DNA of 64,000 nt from a bacterium (GTDB lineage: Bacteria; Planctomycetota; Planctomycetia; Pirellulales; Pirellulaceae): NCBI GenBank assembly GCA_030430075.1, contig JAUIGN010000027.1, positions 39,435-103,434 on the forward strand, written 5' to 3'. Under the pieces are notes generated by a model that saw nothing but the letters and a program-made list of their open reading frames with translations, was not told where the DNA came from and did not search any database. Made by a program: the position numbers and the translations under genes. Below, piece by piece: positions 49,096 to 58,742 of this stretch. Every line of letters begins with the position of its first letter. Positions within the stretch are counted from its first letter, which is position 1.

Positions 49096-49166
49096 TTCCG
49101 CACGCGCCGAGCGCGGGGCAGCGCTGAGCTTGGGTCAGCCGTGACTTGCTGCTGGAAGGTTGCCGG

Positions 49167-51056
49167 CTAGGGTGGGCTGAGTGGGGCGCTGGCGGAACCG
49201 GCGGGGGCCGAGGTTGCGCCCGGATTTGCCGTGTTGGCTGCCGGGCCTGTCGAGGTGGTACCGGGCCCGCTGGCGGCAGCGCCGACTGGGGCTCCCGGAG
49301 GCGGGCTGGTGACGCCGCCGTTGCCCGCCGCTCCGGCACTCGTCCCTCCCGAGTTCGGAGGAGCACCCGCATTCGCTTGGCCTGAGGCCGGTGTTGCGCC
49401 GCCTGCGGCGGCCTGGCTTCCACTGCCGCCGGCGGGACCTGCGGCTCCGCTGCCGCCACTGCCTGGAGCCGGTTGCGCGGCAACCGGTTCGGCTCCACCT
49501 CCGGCGGCCGACTTACGCTCGGCCTCCACAATCAGTCCCAACAGTTCGCTATCCAACTCCGGCCGCAAGTACTTGGCGACCATGGATCGCGTATCGCCGT
49601 AGAGGTCATCGATCCGGCCTTGGACATACTTGTTGGGTGACTCGACCTGTTGGCGTTGCGCTTTATTCAAGCGGTCGTTCATGCTGCTTCGCGTCTCCAA
49701 CTTCCCAAACTCGGCATGCAACTCGCGAGCTTCCTCGACCTTGCCCTCCTGGAGTCTCTTCTTGATGCGGATCGCCAGCATCTGACGTTGGGCAACGAGA
49801 TCCTTGATCTGACCGTGGAATCCCTTAATGGCACTTTCTGCCTGCAGGCGTGGATCATCGTCGGGCACGTCGGAGATCAGCTGCGTGTCGAGCCCCGGGA
49901 CAATTGGCAAACGCCGCAGCAACTGGCCGCCATTCTTGAGATAGACGATGCGAACCGGCATCTCATACGGCAGGATGTCGATCGCCCCCCGCCAGTCTGT
50001 TTCTCCCAGCTTGACCGCCGGATTCTTCTTGGCGGCCGCCAACTTTTCTTCGGGTGTTTCCGGGAGCGGGTCGGTCGATGGCCGCTTGGAATAAACCTCG
50101 ATACCCGGCAGTGGGTAGGCCGTTTCATTGCGGCGAACCTGAGCCACCACATTCAACATGGTTGAATCGTGAGTCTTTCGTAAGCCGAAGGCATACTGGA
50201 TTTTTCGAGAACCACCTCGTCCTCGAATCGGGCTCCGCATGGCCGAATGCACATAACAGTTGAGAATGTTCGGATTGATCTTGTTACGATCTTCGACTTC
50301 CAGGTAGGTCCAGACGACGACATCGATCCGCGTGTGCACGCCCAGCCGGTTGTTCTTACGGATAATCGGCTGCAGGAAGTCGCCGACGCCGATGTAGGCC
50401 GGCGAGTCTTTGTCCGTGATCAGTCCGCCCGCACGAAGTCGCGTAATGAGATTGCGATCGGTACCGTCTTCGATCCGCACCATCGGCGCGAACGCCTCCA
50501 GCAGGGCATCGAAAGTGGCTGGAGCCAGGGCGTCGGGTTGGCGAACTCGATGGGTTACCACGGGCCCGAAATGCCGCATGCGGCAGTCCATTTCTACGAC
50601 GGTGACGACGTTCTCACGGGGATTGGCGGTCACCCGGACAAGAAACAGCTTGTCGTTCTCGAGCAGGATCTTCTTGTCGATGGCGTCGACATCGTCCGGT
50701 GTGACCAGGGTGACATCGACCGCCATGTCGCCGGCAAGTTCCACCGGCGGAGGCTCGACCGACACGGTCCAGCAAGCACCCACGTTCGCCTCTGCTCGGC
50801 GCAGCAGCGTCGACTTGATCTCCTCGGCAATGCGTCCGTTCAGCCCGCCACCGTGTTCGACCGACAACCAGACACGGATTTGGTAGGGCGAGTATTCCCA
50901 GGGGGTTTGTCCTGCGGCCGGCGATGCCAACAGCATCGCCATCGCCCCCAGCACGCTCGCCATCACAGCGCCCATCGCTCGGCGCTGCGCCGGCCGGTCA
51001 GAGGACGGAGCGGTTCTTGCTTGAAAGTGATGTCGTAACGTCATGAGAAACGTCAT
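49167..51056 (-). CDS. Secreted protein, last gene of the TolQ/TolR-linked operon
   Basis: 629 aa from ATG 51056, whose ATGA overlaps the upstream stop (51053); ATG 51044 is an alternative. Signal/anchor region: ASVLGAMAMLLASPAAGQ. The mature part (residues about 50-500) has RRAEANVGACWTVSVEPPP, VEMDCRMRHFGPVVTHRV and a Lys/Arg/Glu-rich central stretch. The C-terminal 130 residues are low-complexity Gly/Ala/Ser/Pro (a cell-wall spacer or disordered tail). No known family. Translational coupling implies it acts with the solute-binding-like protein. Confidence 0.8.
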   Translation of the reverse strand: MTFLMTLRHHFQARTAPSSDRPAQRRAMGAVMASVLGAMAMLLASPAAGQTPWEYSPYQIRVWLSVEHGGGLNGRIAEEIKSTLLRRAEANVGACWTVSVEPPPVELAGDMAVDVTLVTPDDVDAIDKKILLENDKLFLVRVTANPRENVVTVVEMDCRMRHFGPVVTHRVRQPDALAPATFDALLEAFAPMVRIEDGTDRNLITRLRAGGLITDKDSPAYIGVGDFLQPIIRKNNRLGVHTRIDVVVWTYLEVEDRNKINPNILNCYVHSAMRSPIRGRGGSRKIQYAFGLRKTHDSTMLNVVAQVRRNETAYPLPGIEVYSKRPSTDPLPETPEEKLAAAKKNPAVKLGETDWRGAIDILPYEMPVRIVYLKNGGQLLRRLPIVPGLDTQLISDVPDDDPRLQAESAIKGFHGQIKDLVAQRQMLAIRIKKRLQEGKVEEARELHAEFGKLETRSSMNDRLNKAQRQQVESPNKYVQGRIDDLYGDTRSMVAKYLRPELDSELLGLIVEAERKSAAGGGAEPVAAQPAPGSGGSGAAGPAGGSGSQAAAGGATPASGQANAGAPPNSGGTSAGAAGNGGVTSPPPGAPVGAAASGPGTTSTGPAANTANPGATSAPAGSASAPLSPP

Positions 51057-53590
51057 TCCGCATTTCCAGTGGCGCTCAAGCGCCATTGGCCGATATTCTG
51101 GTAAAGCCACACGGGGGGGCCTTCCGTGCCAACAATATTTCGTAACTGCTTGCGATACGCAAATGAATCCACCATTTGCCACAGCGGAATCACCGCCGCT
51201 TCATTGTGTGCCGTTCGATGAAGGTCGAGCAAGCGATCACGGACATCGCCCCAGGTCTGCGCTGCGTCGAGCTTGCGGAGGGCGTGCTTGAGGTAAGGGC
51301 TGTCAATCCCGTGCAGTTCCTCCCGGCCAAGCAAGCGACGTGCGTCGACCAGCGGTTCCCAGATCGCCACCTCGGCATAGGTCAAGTCGGCCTGGTTATC
51401 CGGATCACGCGTTACCCCGGGAGCAAACTCCTTCAGTTTGATTTCGACGCCCAGGATCTCCAGGTGGGCGGCAATCGCCTGGCAGGCGAGCCGCGCCGAC
51501 TCGTAGGCGGGATGCCCCAGCACGAACGGCTTCATCTGGGGCTTGGGATCGTGCCGCTTCTCCGCCATCAATTCGACTTCCCCCTGGGCCACTACCATCA
51601 GCAGCTTGGCCAGCCGAGGGTAGTAGCCGCGAGGTTCGATGGTGATGTCGTAGGCGTAGGCGAGCGGATTGCGGTCCCCCACACCGGCGGCAAACGGGCC
51701 GCTGATCAACTGGCAACCTTCAATCTCTCGATTTCCCAGCAACTCCTGCTTGAGGATCATTTCCCGATGAATGCCGAAGATCAACGCCCGCCGGTAATCC
51801 CGATTCGCCAGAAACGGGTTGTCTGAACTGATGAGCAACATGTGAATCGTCGGCAGCGCATATTGCCGGACGGCGATCGAATCGTTGGGGTCGAGGTCTT
51901 CGGCCAATCTCGCCGCATCCGCAGGAAACAGGCGGTCAACGACATCGACGTCGCCGCGGCGGAGCGCGGATAGGGCAAACTGGGTGTCGTCAAACGTGTG
52001 CTCGACAATCTCCGCCAGGCGCTGTCCCGGCTCGAAACCTTTTACCTGGAAGTGGACGCGATTTTCCTCCCGTATGGCGACTTTGAACAGACCATTGCCG
52101 GTGGGGACCGTGGCGTCCTTGATCGGCTCGAGAGGAATCCGCAGCATCGACTCGGGCAACACGTGCGGCTGCCGCAATTCGACTTCGACCTGCATCACAT
52201 CGTTCACGTTGGCCGCTTCCATCACGCCGCCCCAGGCAGCGCGATAGTTGGGCGACTTGGGATTCGCCATGTCCAGCAGTCGCCGGGCTACCTGATAGCC
52301 GGTAATCAGCGAGTCATCTTCATTGGAAAACTGCTTGAGGTTGAGCGTCAGCTTGCGGTAGTCATCGGCTCGCTGCATGGCTCCCAGGCTCAACGAATAC
52401 TGGCCACCCTCGTTCCCCGCCCCTTTGAATTCGACCAGCGTGCGGTGGACGAGCATGCCGGTGCGGCGAGCACCCCAGTTCTCCAGCCGCTGGGCATCAT
52501 GGGAAATGGCCGGCTGGATGACCCCCACATTGACCTGCGGGAATTGCTCGACGATCCACTCATTGAGCTCCGTGGCGCCGCTGACCAACGGCCAAATATC
52601 CATCATCTCCTTGGAAGCACGGATCGCCGCGTGGTACTCCTTCTCCTGCACCAGCTTGCGGGCTTCATCCCGTTTGGCGGCGGCCAGCTTGGCCAGCTCG
52701 GCAGCCATCGCATTGATCGCCGGCGGCCGATTGGCCCGATACTTTTTCGCCACGCGGGTGATCATTTGCCGCATGGAGCCGTAGTCCCCCTTTTGCTTGT
52801 AGCTCTCGAGGATCTTCGTCAGCAGCGAGCCCATCACCGCCAGGACTCCCGGTGATCCGGCACTGTACTTGAAGTTGTTGTCCCGGTCGTAAAGCGTCTC
52901 CAGAACTCCGAGCGCCGCGGGATAGTCTTGACTGCGCGTCAGGTTGGCGGCGTCGAGGTAAAGATACTTGTTGAGAGATTCTGCCAGGCCGGGGACCGAG
53001 GGGTAGCTGGTCTGCAGTGCGAGGTAGTACTCGAACGCCTCGTCCAGGTTGGCACGTTGCTTCTGCAACTTCTCGGCCGCCGTTCCATTGGTTCCTGCGT
53101 CGCGGAGGCGTTCGGCTTCTCGCAGCAACAGCACGTCGAACGGTTCGTACCGCAAAATGTTCCGCCAGGCAACTTCGTATTCCTTGTCGTCTTTAATCAG
53201 ACGAAATTTGATCTTGCTGGTGGGTGATGGACGGGCAGGGGGCCGACCGCCGCGGAAGGGGATCGGATAGATTTCCAGCTTGGCGTTCTTATTGGTTTCG
53301 TCCAGCGTGATCACGTCGAACGGTTCGCGTTCGATCAAGCGAATCTGCTCCGCCTCCGCCTCCGCGTCCTTCTTGTCGGCCGCGCCTTTGTCGGCTGCCC
53401 CCTTATCGGCCGCCTTGTTGCCTTGCGCCAGCGAGGCCCCCGGCGCCAGCCAGCCTGCGATCAGGATCGCCATCAGGGTGCTGCCGGTCACGATCGCACC
53501 GATGTAGCACGTGGGCAACGGCCCGCGTGGAGGCCTACCCGCGGCGAGCGGTAGCGAACCCGTTGTATGTGAAGATTGCATGGCAACCAT
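51053..53590 (-). CDS. Membrane-anchored family-5 solute-binding-like protein
   Basis: 845 aa; start ATG 53590 or 53581. A hydrophobic segment (residues about 30-54, IGAIVTGSTLMAILIAGWLA) precedes a Lys/Asp/Ala linker. Residues about 130-420 look helical/TPR-like (YEPFDVLLLREAERL, SYPSVPGLAESLNKY). From about 480 the fold resembles peptide-binding SBP_bac_5: QYALPTIHMLLISSDNPFLANRDYRRALIFGIHREMI. No ABC transporter genes lie nearby, so it may be a binding domain in an envelope complex rather than a transporter partner. Confidence 0.75.
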   Translation of the reverse strand: MVAMQSSHTTGSLPLAAGRPPRGPLPTCYIGAIVTGSTLMAILIAGWLAPGASLAQGNKAADKGAADKGAADKKDAEAEAEQIRLIEREPFDVITLDETNKNAKLEIYPIPFRGGRPPARPSPTSKIKFRLIKDDKEYEVAWRNILRYEPFDVLLLREAERLRDAGTNGTAAEKLQKQRANLDEAFEYYLALQTSYPSVPGLAESLNKYLYLDAANLTRSQDYPAALGVLETLYDRDNNFKYSAGSPGVLAVMGSLLTKILESYKQKGDYGSMRQMITRVAKKYRANRPPAINAMAAELAKLAAAKRDEARKLVQEKEYHAAIRASKEMMDIWPLVSGATELNEWIVEQFPQVNVGVIQPAISHDAQRLENWGARRTGMLVHRTLVEFKGAGNEGGQYSLSLGAMQRADDYRKLTLNLKQFSNEDDSLITGYQVARRLLDMANPKSPNYRAAWGGVMEAANVNDVMQVEVELRQPHVLPESMLRIPLEPIKDATVPTGNGLFKVAIREENRVHFQVKGFEPGQRLAEIVEHTFDDTQFALSALRRGDVDVVDRLFPADAARLAEDLDPNDSIAVRQYALPTIHMLLISSDNPFLANRDYRRALIFGIHREMILKQELLGNREIEGCQLISGPFAAGVGDRNPLAYAYDITIEPRGYYPRLAKLLMVVAQGEVELMAEKRHDPKPQMKPFVLGHPAYESARLACQAIAAHLEILGVEIKLKEFAPGVTRDPDNQADLTYAEVAIWEPLVDARRLLGREELHGIDSPYLKHALRKLDAAQTWGDVRDRLLDLHRTAHNEAAVIPLWQMVDSFAYRKQLRNIVGTEGPPVWLYQNIGQWRLSATGNAE

Positions 53591-53608
53591 GATCCTGTTT
53601 AAGTGTCC

Positions 53609-56600
53609 CTACGGTGCGGGCGGGGTTGGCATCGGAACGACGTGCAGTGTGCCATCGTTCCCGCAAAGCAACAGGCGAGGGCCGAACGCCAGAGGCGCCG
53701 AGCCAATCGGCTCGTTCAGATCTGTCTTGGCGACCTCTTCCCCCGTGGCCCCCGAGATGCGCCAAATCGTGCCGTCCCGGCCGGCAAATACGAAGTCATC
53801 GCCGACTGCCAGCGGGAGGCCGGCCGGTTGGCCGTAGGCGACGCCCGGTTGTTCCCACCGCGAGTTGTTGTCGGCTTGAAAGCTGCGGAGCTGACGATCG
53901 TCCGTAATCACCATGATGGAGTCTCCCACCTGGTACGGTCCCCATGTGACGCGGGTGCCTTGCAGGTCAATGTCATCGCCGGCCGTCAGTTCGCTGGCCG
54001 AAATCGGCTTCAGGACATCGCCGGCGGTCGTGTGAACGACCCCATAGACGACATCGCCGATGGCGGCCAGATGCGAGGCCAGGTCAACGTCCAACTGGCC
54101 GCTTGCCGCTTCGGCCAGGAACGGCTTGGGCGTGTCCTTGATTCCCACCCGGTACAACTCGCGACGGTTATTGGCAATCACGAATTCCTTGCCATCGTCG
54201 CCTACCAGGGCCGGGCCAAACCAGGTCAGTTTCTCGCCAGGCGCCAGCTTCGGTTGGAACGGGAGGAGCGTATCTTGACCTGTGGCCGGGTCGATCAACC
54301 GCACGTCGCCCTGATCGAGCGGGAAAAGCAGGTTGCCTTGGAAGGCGATCGGCGTGCACGTGACGCCGGCGCCTTGAAGGTCAATTGCCTGAATCGCCAA
54401 CTGGCGGCTGCTCTTCGCTGGATCGTACGTCAGAATCTGGTTGGGGTCGCCCGGGTTGAAAAAGGCCAGTTGACCCATCGGCAGATCGATCGCCTCGGTG
54501 AATGCCGCTGGCACAGCGGTCATCGAGCGGGCCGTCATGGTGGGCTGGTCATTGAGACCGGTGCGTACCGCATTCTGATCGATGTTGAACAACGCAGCCC
54601 CGGCGGTGATGACCTGAATCTGCTTCTTCTCCGCATCGACGGCAACACGACCAGCCGGGTTGCCGACCGTGGTTTCCCAGACGGGGTCTCGCGGCTTGTC
54701 GATGTTCACGGCAGAGATCGTCACGCCCGAGGAAGCATCTCGCCGGCGGGCGAAGACCAGGAGGTCGCCATGCATTTGCAGCGGTGCCACGAACGCGTCG
54801 CCAACCCGCACATTCTCCCGCAGGTTGATGTCCTTGGTGGTGACCTGGATGTCATATTTGGCCAGCCGGTCGTCACCCAGCCAGAGGGTGCCGGAATCGG
54901 TCAGCGGGTAGGAAATCATCGTGCTGTCCGAGTAGCCGGATTTCACCGCAGCCGGCTCGACCGGGTTTTCTTCCGCGTTGACGTTAACATTGAGCACGCG
55001 GACATCCGAGCGGTCGGTCACGGCCAGCAGGCGACTGCCGTAAGGTTGCAGGGGAATCACCACATTGCCTTTCAGGCGCAGCGGCTCTTGAGCCGTCTGC
55101 AGCAATCGTTCCCCTTCGGTGTCAATCTTCAAAATATGCAGCAGGCAAAAGTCAACACCGGCGTTCTCGGCGACAAAGACGTGGCCCATCAAGACCACGG
55201 GAGGCACCGAGATTGTGCCCCCGCGGTGACCGAAGTAATAGACATCCTGGCACTCCAAATTGTCCGTCGCGATGGCATACAGATTGGAGTGATCGCCCGG
55301 TTGAAAGAGCAGCGGGAGGTTGCTGGCGACACCCGGACCGGTCGACAGAGGCTGCGGAATCGTAACATGACGAGGTGACTCGCCGGTCTCCGTCGCCACT
55401 TCCAGAATCCGTCCGTCGACGGCCGGAACGTAGATCTTGTCTCCGGCGATACTTGGAATCGACACGCCACTCCCCACCGGCAGCCGATAGACCACCTCGC
55501 CCGTGCGGGCTTTCAGCCGAACGACTTCCGGTCCATCAACCAGCAGCACGTCGGCATCCGGCTGCTGGGACAGACGCACCGGGTGGAAGCGGTTGCCATA
55601 ACCGACGACTCGATCCCAGAGCACTTTCCCCGACCCGGCATCCAGGCCGTAAACGGAACCGCCGGCCATGATGACGGCGGTCCGATTCTCGACGCGCGAC
55701 GAGCCTTCGCCTTGCCGCGTCGTGAGCACGATGCGGGTGTGCCCGGCCGGCCCGTCGCCCGCGGCGGAGAGCGGGCTGATGGCTTCTTCCGTCGCCTTGA
55801 CGAGGCCTCCCTCGAGTGTCGTGATGCGTTTGACGGCATCGATCAGCGTCGCGTCACGCTCCAAACCGGGATAGACCTTGATCAGTGCTTTGAAGGTCTC
55901 GAATGCGCCCTGCGTGTCGTTATCTTGCAGTTCGCCATCGATCTCGACGATGGCCTTGCGGAGGTCTTTTTCGCGGTTGACGTCGCGACGGATGCGCGCG
56001 ATGTCTTCTGTCGTTTCTTGGATCTCTTTGCGAATCGACTCCTTGATCGACGTCGGCACATAAGTCGAATTCAGGACCAGATCCTTCATGCCCTCATCGG
56101 CCAGGTCGGCCAGCGACTCTTTGTCCTCCATGCTCTCGGTGGCCTTGGCCTTCTTGACGAAGCCTTGCGGAATCTGAATCAGCATTCGCGCCAATTCGGG
56201 GCGTGCTACCGAGAACGACTTCTCGGTAGAGACCGGCGGCAGCAGCTCTTTGGCGCGTTCCAGGCCCTTTTCCGGCGTCGCCAGCACGGCTCGAATCAGG
56301 CAGAAGTTGATCCGCACCTTGGCTTCGCTGGCGTTCGGATCCTCCGGATAGTCGTCCACGAAATCCTCAAATCGTTCCATCGCCTGCGCGTAGGATTCGG
56401 AACGGTAGTCCTCCATGGCCTGATCCCACATCTCGATTGCGGGTGCCGTGAAGATGCTCTTCCAGATGACAAAGCCCACGATGCAGAGCAGAATCAGCAG
56501 CCCACCCCCACCCAGCATCAGCTTGCTGTCCCAGCGATGGCGGGGTTGCTTGCCCTTGCCCGTTCGATCCATGCCGCCCGCTTCCGGGGCCGGCGCGGCA

Positions 56601-57145
56601 CCACCCTGGCCGGCACCTGGCTGGGCCGTGGCGAAGGGATCGAGGTCTCCGCCGCCGCCGCCGAGATCTTCGAGCGGGCTCAATCCTCCACCGTCGTCGA
56701 CCGGGGTCAAGCCTTGGTCGGGTAGCGGTGTGAGTGCGGCGGGCGGTGGCGAACCGACCGGCGTCAACCCGCCGCCCGCGTCCTCGACTGGCGTCAAGCC
56801 GACCACCTCTTCGTCGTCGCCGTCTTCCAGCAGGACCACGTTGTCCGCCTCGTCACCCGAGGCGGCATCGTCTTCGACGAAGCCCAGCGTATCGTCGTCC
56901 TGTGGTTTGGTCGGTTTGGATTGGGCACCCTTGGACGAACCGTCGCCGCCGGACGCGGTCGCTGCGGCGACCAACTTGGTCGCCTGGAACTTGGTCAGAT
57001 GGCCCTTATCGACGAGGGCCTTGGCGACCGATTCGGCCGTCACCTTGCCCTTGTTCTCCGCCACGAGCTTGCGGACGCCTTTGAGCGTGGAGTCCTCAAG
57101 CATCGCATTCTGTTCCAGCAGCTCAATTAACTTTTTCGCGGACAT
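53609..57145 (-). CDS. Single-pass PQQ-type beta-propeller protein with kinase-style N-terminus
   Basis: 1178 aa. The N-terminal 60 residues (LVDKGHLTKFQATKLVAAAT) resemble the domain in front of planctomycetal Ser/Thr kinases. Residues 115-200 are a Gly/Pro/Leu linker with GLTPV-type repeats. A TM lies at 209-231 (LGGGGLLILLCIVGFVIWKS). Residues about 235-430 are helical (TPR-like); about 470-1178 show PQQ/quinoprotein-like propeller blades (VYGLDAGSGKVLWDRVV, LRCNDG-like ends). Topology inferred: N-terminus cytoplasmic, propeller on the other side. Function unknown. 18 nt before the solute-binding-like gene. Confidence 0.82.
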   Translation of the reverse strand: MSAKKLIELLEQNAMLEDSTLKGVRKLVAENKGKVTAESVAKALVDKGHLTKFQATKLVAAATASGGDGSSKGAQSKPTKPQDDDTLGFVEDDAASGDEADNVVLLEDGDDEEVVGLTPVEDAGGGLTPVGSPPPAALTPLPDQGLTPVDDGGGLSPLEDLGGGGGDLDPFATAQPGAGQGGAAPAPEAGGMDRTGKGKQPRHRWDSKLMLGGGGLLILLCIVGFVIWKSIFTAPAIEMWDQAMEDYRSESYAQAMERFEDFVDDYPEDPNASEAKVRINFCLIRAVLATPEKGLERAKELLPPVSTEKSFSVARPELARMLIQIPQGFVKKAKATESMEDKESLADLADEGMKDLVLNSTYVPTSIKESIRKEIQETTEDIARIRRDVNREKDLRKAIVEIDGELQDNDTQGAFETFKALIKVYPGLERDATLIDAVKRITTLEGGLVKATEEAISPLSAAGDGPAGHTRIVLTTRQGEGSSRVENRTAVIMAGGSVYGLDAGSGKVLWDRVVGYGNRFHPVRLSQQPDADVLLVDGPEVVRLKARTGEVVYRLPVGSGVSIPSIAGDKIYVPAVDGRILEVATETGESPRHVTIPQPLSTGPGVASNLPLLFQPGDHSNLYAIATDNLECQDVYYFGHRGGTISVPPVVLMGHVFVAENAGVDFCLLHILKIDTEGERLLQTAQEPLRLKGNVVIPLQPYGSRLLAVTDRSDVRVLNVNVNAEENPVEPAAVKSGYSDSTMISYPLTDSGTLWLGDDRLAKYDIQVTTKDINLRENVRVGDAFVAPLQMHGDLLVFARRRDASSGVTISAVNIDKPRDPVWETTVGNPAGRVAVDAEKKQIQVITAGAALFNIDQNAVRTGLNDQPTMTARSMTAVPAAFTEAIDLPMGQLAFFNPGDPNQILTYDPAKSSRQLAIQAIDLQGAGVTCTPIAFQGNLLFPLDQGDVRLIDPATGQDTLLPFQPKLAPGEKLTWFGPALVGDDGKEFVIANNRRELYRVGIKDTPKPFLAEAASGQLDVDLASHLAAIGDVVYGVVHTTAGDVLKPISASELTAGDDIDLQGTRVTWGPYQVGDSIMVITDDRQLRSFQADNNSRWEQPGVAYGQPAGLPLAVGDDFVFAGRDGTIWRISGATGEEVAKTDLNEPIGSAPLAFGPRLLLCGNDGTLHVVPMPTPPAP

Positions 57146-57389
57146 CCCCGGCTACTTCCTCGGCAAAGGTGAATTCTCGATGTGGTGCGATGCTACGTGT
57201 GATTCTACACACCGCAACGGCGATCAACGTAGCCGGCGACCAATCCGTTGCCAGCCGACGGCCTCTCGCCATGACGCAAATCGACGGGACGGGCGTCATG
57301 GCCAAAGTGACAAATATTCTGGGGCGCGGTATTCGGCAAACCGCTGGTACGGCGAGCGGTGCGGCGGATCGGCACGAGTCAGCTCGACG

Positions 57390-58190
57390 CTAATCGGTTT
57401 CGACAGTGACCAGTTGCACGTCGGAGAAGCCCGTTTCGGGCCCCGCGTCCAGGGCCACCACGACAGCTTCGTACAAGGCCTCTCCATTGGCTTCCACGCG
57501 GAGCGTCGTCGGTACCATGCCGGCACTGTCGCCTTCCCGCGCCAAACGGAGTTGAATGTGCAGATCCTGGGCGCTGGGAGCCTCTTCCTCCCAGTCGTTG
57601 GTCTGCACCTGATAGGTGTTATTCTCGTCTACAATGACCGTTACGATTTCGTGTTCCTCTTCTTCTTCCTCTTCCTTCACGTTGGTGCTCGCCTGGTCGG
57701 ACTTGGCAAGCGGTATCTCCATGGACTTCTGCAGGGTGAAGGACGCCGTCACCATAAAGAAAATGAGCAGCAGGAAGGTGACGTCGACCATCGGCGTCAT
57801 GTCCATCTCGGTGTCTTCAAGGCTGCGGCTCGTCTCGAACGGTGCGGGGGCCGCTTCCTCATCGTCGTCGGTTGGTTTCTTCGGCGGCGGCGGAACCTGG
57901 ATCGGTTCCATCACCTCGACCGGCTCGACCACATCCGCGTCGGACAACTGTGCCGGTTCCGGTTCGACCAGGTCGATCGATTCCAGCAGCACGGTCTTGC
58001 GGGGATCCGTGTTTTCGGAAGGATCGATGTGCACCGTCCCATCCCCGCCTGGGGCGGCGGCGTCCGGTGCGAGATCCGCGGGGACGGCGACCATCTCATC
58101 GCACTCGGGGCAGCGAACCTTGCGTCCGGCCAGGTAATTCGCTCCGGTGACTTGCGAGCCGCAGGCGGGGCAGGAAAATGAAACCGACAT
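57390..58190 (-). CDS. Zinc-ribbon/ExbD-TolR fusion protein
   Basis: 266 aa. N-terminal zinc ribbon: Cys7, Cys10, Cys27, Cys30 (CPACGSQVTG, VRCPECDEMV). An acidic/Pro linker (residues 40-120) leads to the ExbD/TolR TM segment (about 129-152, DMTPMVDVTFLLLIFFMVTA), with the essential Asp at about 136. The periplasmic part ends with TLRVEANGEALYEAVVVALD. The zinc ribbon on the cytoplasmic side is unusual for ExbD. It begins 2 nt after the first ExbD's stop. Confidence 0.85.
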   Translation of the reverse strand: MSVSFSCPACGSQVTGANYLAGRKVRCPECDEMVAVPADLAPDAAAPGGDGTVHIDPSENTDPRKTVLLESIDLVEPEPAQLSDADVVEPVEVMEPIQVPPPPKKPTDDDEEAAPAPFETSRSLEDTEMDMTPMVDVTFLLLIFFMVTASFTLQKSMEIPLAKSDQASTNVKEEEEEEEHEIVTVIVDENNTYQVQTNDWEEEAPSAQDLHIQLRLAREGDSAGMVPTTLRVEANGEALYEAVVVALDAGPETGFSDVQLVTVETD

Positions 58191-58192
58191 GG

Positions 58193-58711
58193 CTATTGCA
58201 CCTCCACCACGGCGATATGGAGCTGTTTGACGGTTTCGGGTTTGCTGACCGCATCCTGGACCCGAGAGACCTCCCGGTATTTGATCCCTTTGGAGGCTTT
58301 GATCAGGACATAGATCAGCTCCGGGTTTTCCAGCATCTGGTCTTCGACATAGGCCGCGATCTCTTCTTCCTGAGCCTCCAGGTCACCGTCCTGGAACGCA
58401 TTTTCCGCTTTGATGCCGTCCCCCTTGTAGACCTTGGCGGGGGAATCCGCCGTGTCACCGGGGCCTACCGAAATGATGACTGAAGATTTGACGGGGACGG
58501 CCACTCCAGCCGCCGCGGGCGGCAACGGAACGTTGGAAGAAGGGTCCATCTTCGACGAGACGATAAAAAAGATCAGCAACAGAAAGGTGATGTCGATCAT
58601 CGGCGTGATGTCCATCTCCGTATCTTCCAACGCCTCACGGGGCGCCAACGGCGCCGGGCGATCATCGACGTCGTCGAACTCGGGGACCGGATTCGAGGTC
58701 ACACTGGCCAT
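58193..58711 (-). CDS. ExbD/TolR-family protein
   Basis: 172 aa. The conserved EDTEMDITPMIDITFLLLIF segment holds the proton-path Asp (about residue 40) and TM 36-56. The remainder is a periplasmic domain. ExbD/TolR subunits convert proton flow into motion together with ExbB/TolQ. The ExbB-type gene lies directly upstream (31 nt) and a second ExbD follows. Confidence 0.92.
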   Translation of the reverse strand: MASVTSNPVPEFDDVDDRPAPLAPREALEDTEMDITPMIDITFLLLIFFIVSSKMDPSSNVPLPPAAAGVAVPVKSSVIISVGPGDTADSPAKVYKGDGIKAENAFQDGDLEAQEEEIAAYVEDQMLENPELIYVLIKASKGIKYREVSRVQDAVSKPETVKQLHIAVVEVQ

Positions 58712-58742
58712 GGAGCAGTTCTCTGTCGTTTACCGGCGGTGA

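Larger units (their letters stand above)
48640..49166. other. Intergenic region with two dispersed repeats
   Basis: No credible gene between the convergent kinase and the Ala/Gly/Pro-tailed protein gene. Repeat family B copy 2 lies at 48771-48809 and family A (inverse orientation) at 48961-49095, with runs of GCGCGAGC at the right end. Confidence 0.6.

Noticed and set aside
53603..55378. Long open frame (591 codons) on the + strand
   Set aside because: It is antisense to the strongly supported propeller gene and has no recognisable domain. High-GC third positions create such shadows.
56448..58181. 577-codon + frame rich in Pro/Ser/His
   Set aside because: Antisense to the propeller start and zinc-ribbon-ExbD genes; composition is that of a shadow.
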